This document shows positions 6,149 to 6,630 of a stretch of 6,630 nt of DNA, in pieces. The stretch's first letter is position 1. Each line of letters starts with the position of its first letter. The notes under the pieces are model-generated. The model made no database searches. It had not been told where the DNA came from and saw nothing but the letters and a program-made list of their open reading frames with translations. The DNA lies in assembly GCA_964194535.1 (NCBI GenBank), contig CAXMMX010000051.1, positions 1 through 6,630 of the forward strand, written 5' to 3'. Origin of the DNA: UBA2767 sp964194535 (lineage in GTDB: Bacteria > Pseudomonadota > Alphaproteobacteria > Rhizobiales > Methyloligellaceae). A program made the translations under genes and the position numbers.

Positions 6149-6239
6149 GCCAGATCAGCCCATCGGCGTTGTTACACAACTTGCCCGATACGCAGGCATC
6201 GCGCTGCGTTGCGTGCCTAGCCGAGTGGACTGATTTGGC
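6149..6239. repeat. Right internal hairpin of the MITE-like element
   Basis: GCCAGATCAGCCCATCGGC (6149-6167) is an imperfect inverted copy of GCCGAGTGGACTGATTTGGC (6220-6239), with two mismatches, both allowing G-U pairs in RNA, and one extra base. Inside the loop are a small perfect hairpin GTTGT-TAC-ACAAC (6168-6180) and a pairing of AGGCA (6194-6198) with TGCCT (6214-6218). In the transcript this would be a branched structure just before the right terminal repeat. Confidence 0.6.
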
Positions 6240-6261
6240 ATCATCAAATGGATCAATATTA

Positions 6262-6630
6262 ATGGATCATACTCTGGGAATAGCTCTTCTGGTAGGCGCG
6301 ATCCTGCTGCTGATACTCATCTCGGCCTTCTTTTCCGGTTCGGAGACGGCCCTCACGGCCGCTTCGCGCGCGCGCATGCATGCCCTGGAGCAGGACGGCT
6401 CCGCCCGCGCCCGGCTGGTAAGCCGTCTGATTGAAAATCGGGAGAGACTGATCGGCGCCATCTTGCTTGGCAACAACCTGGTCAACATTCTCGCTTCGGT
6501 TCTGGCCACTAGCCTGTTTCTTTCGGTCTTTGGCGAGGCCGGGCTGGTGTACGCCACCCTGACGATGACCGCGCTTGTGCTCATTTTCGGTGAGGTGATG
6601 CCAAAGACCTATGCGATCGCCAACCCGGAA
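6262..6630 (+). CDS. CNNM/CorC (HlyC) family membrane transporter, N-terminal part only
   Basis: The first 123 residues are visible; the rest runs off the right edge. They cover part of a CNNM (DUF21) transmembrane domain: TM1 about 6-24, the signature SAFFSGSETALTAASRAR (21-38), the second signature LIGAILLGNNLVNILASV (63-80), another hydrophobic segment about 95-109, and FGEVMPKTYA (109-118). The polar residues of these motifs (S25, E28, N71, N72, E111, K115) line the ion path in family structures. Members are linked to Mg2+ or Co2+ export and resistance and usually end in CBS pairs plus a CorC_HlyC domain, which should follow outside the window. The only reasonable start is ATG at 6262, inside the right terminal repeat of the MITE-like element, so MDHTL and part of G6 are encoded by the repeat. 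GGA nine bases upstream is a weak ribosome site. It may be co-transcribed with aroB. Confidence 0.88.
   Translation, partial: MDHTLGIALLVGAILLLILISAFFSGSETALTAASRARMHALEQDGSARARLVSRLIENRERLIGAILLGNNLVNILASVLATSLFLSVFGEAGLVYATLTMTALVLIFGEVMPKTYAIANPE

Larger units (their letters stand above)
6007..6278. mobile_element. MITE-like non-autonomous element with 35-base terminal inverted repeats
   Basis: The segment 6007-6041 is an inverted copy of 6244-6278; 32 of 35 positions match, and the outer 16 (CCCAGAGTATGATCCA and its complement) are perfect. The repeats stop sharply on both sides. The 272-base unit has no credible coding frame and no transposase, and its inside is taken up by two large imperfect hairpins (6042-6138 and 6149-6239). 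Size, terminal repeats and lack of coding capacity fit a miniature inverted-repeat transposable element moved by a transposase encoded elsewhere. I see no clear target-site duplication: the flanks (left ...AATGAC, right AATAGC...) do not match, so the insertion is old, the true ends differ by a few bases, or it is a palindromic intergenic repeat of another kind. It fills the space between aroB and the transporter gene. Confidence 0.75.

Noticed and set aside
5823..6179. A 118-codon minus-strand frame starting inside the MITE-like element and ending in aroB
   Set aside because: It runs through hairpin sequence and then antisense to aroB, with no motif and no ribosome site. It is probably open by chance; copies of the element elsewhere may create similar false gene calls.

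Overview
The window reads as chromosomal DNA of an alphaproteobacterium, most likely in the Hyphomicrobiales (Rhizobiales). The basis is the protein sequences themselves (AccA, XerD, AroK, AroB and a CNNM/DUF21 transporter) and the neighbourhood, a divergent pair of units with [small membrane protein - xerD - accA] leftward and [aroK - aroB - CNNM transporter] rightward, which I recall as typical of rhizobia-like genomes. Genus cannot be told from this sequence.

Left part (1-1765), all on the minus strand. The window opens inside a lipoprotein that begins like a YafK/YkuD-type L,D-transpeptidase (1-258, cut by the edge). Next come a small secreted protein with four cysteines after its signal peptide (491-838), not recognised, and a single-pass membrane protein with a cysteine-containing outer domain (1064-1696), whose frame is broken by one TAA codon. 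A long hairpin (436-491) sits at the stop codon of the secreted protein gene. These look like lineage-specific envelope genes placed between accA and the transpeptidase gene.

Middle part (1766-4034), minus strand: accA (carboxyltransferase alpha subunit of acetyl-CoA carboxylase), xerD (tyrosine recombinase for chromosome dimer resolution) and a 48-residue membrane protein upstream of xerD. accA has its own plausible -10 element. A 189-base divergent spacer (4035-4223) separates this unit from aroK.

Right part (4224-6630), plus strand: aroK and aroB, two shikimate-pathway enzymes 45 bases apart, then the first 123 residues of a CNNM/CorC-type Mg2+ transporter. Between aroB and the transporter lies the most striking structure in the window: a 272-base non-coding, MITE-like element (6007-6278) with 35-base terminal inverted repeats (32 of 35 positions match) and two large internal imperfect hairpins. 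It begins one base after the aroB stop, and its right terminal repeat contains the apparent start codon and first codons of the transporter gene.

No rRNA, tRNA, CRISPR array, phage gene or transposase gene was seen.
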